The notes under the pieces: model-generated
Database searches by the model: none
What the model saw: only the letters and a program-made list of their open reading frames with translations
What the model was told of the DNA's origin: nothing
Made by a program: the position numbers and the translations under genes
Shown here: positions 12,569-12,638 of the stretch, piece by piece
How the letters are laid out: every line of letters begins with the position of its first letter
How positions within the stretch are numbered: position 1 is the first letter of the stretch
Assembly: GCA_902761685.1 (NCBI GenBank)
Contig: CACWLI010000023.1
Location: 1 to 12,638 of the forward strand
DNA: 12,638 bases
Source of the DNA: an uncultured Erysipelotrichaceae bacterium
GTDB lineage: Bacteria > Bacillota_I > Bacilli_A > RF39 > UBA660
Reading direction: 5' to 3'

Positions 12569-12638
12569 TATAGCTCACCTCCAGTTGCAATTGACACAAA
12601 AGCATCTTCAAAATTTTTAGCTTTAGTTTTTTTAATTA
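12568..12638 (-). CDS. ABC transporter ATP-binding protein, C-terminal fragment (runs off window)
   Basis: Only the last 22 residues are in the window, ending NFEDAFVSIATGGEL and a TAA stop. The FEDAF-V pattern followed by T-G-G is the usual end of ABC-2-partner ATPases (LEDVFL-LTG). The gene continues beyond base 12638. Its stop codon shares one base with the permease start, indicating a two-component exporter operon with coupled translation. Confidence 0.85.
   Translation of the reverse strand, partial: IKKTKAKNFEDAFVSIATGGEL

Noticed and set aside
1..12638. tRNA, rRNA, CRISPR arrays or phage attachment sites
   Set aside because: I saw no cloverleaf with a GGTTC-like T-arm, no rRNA-like conserved stretch, no regularly spaced repeats and no integrase. 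The short repeats present are terminators or the protein-coding duplication at 5264-5494.

Overview
The window is very AT-rich and every gene supported here lies on the minus strand, so transcription runs from high to low coordinates. Strong AGGAGG-type ribosome binding sites, sigma-A-like promoters (often TTGACA, 17 bp, TGn-TATAAT), a class B sortase with a cell-wall-anchored substrate, and use of TGA as stop with TGG as Trp all suggest a low-GC Gram-positive bacterium (Firmicutes/Bacillota, perhaps a gut Bacilli or Erysipelotrichia-like lineage) using genetic code 11. The species cannot be named from the sequence.

Layout in transcription order. (1) 12638-11797: the 3' end of an ABC-transporter ATPase gene, overlapping by one base an ABC-2 permease gene, then a hairpin terminator. 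(2) 11693-11560: a 15-codon hydrophobic mini-ORF with a strong ribosome binding site and its own terminator. (3) 11522-10779: a GNAT acetyltransferase with a YoaP-type C-terminal domain. (4) 10741-8573: a promoter, an unusually long and foldable leader, and a 660-residue fusion of a MATE exporter with a cytidylate-kinase-like domain. (5) 8559-7026: three hypothetical soluble proteins in two transcription units. (6) 7005-6116: a membrane-anchored protein with ten extracytoplasmic cysteines. (7) 6079-4135: a probable operon of a carboxymuconolactone-decarboxylase-like protein, the C-terminal piece of an HNH endonuclease as a 58-codon ORF, and a membrane protein with two near-identical 34-residue repeats. 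(8) 4056-1236: a surface-display pair, first a large cell-wall adhesin (signal peptide, acidic stalk, SpaA-like domain, TQXA/thioester-type domain, Cna-B domain, NPPTV sorting signal), then a class B sortase. (9) 1246-899: the C-terminal half of a DUF218/YdcF-family gene cut off at the sortase stop codon. (10) 842-24: a hypothetical helical protein and a terminator, followed at 70-98 by a possible insertion-sequence end.

The clearest functional pairing is adhesin plus sortase: the sortase would couple the adhesin to the wall, and both have strong promoters of the same design. The rest looks like an accessory mix of transport, detoxification and unknown genes, with at least two truncated remnants (YdcF and HNH). 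The most interesting items are the MATE-kinase fusion, the thioester domain whose TQxA signature reads TEAA, the duplicated-repeat membrane protein, the structured leader before the MATE gene, and the sharing of bases between terminators, stop codons and promoters.
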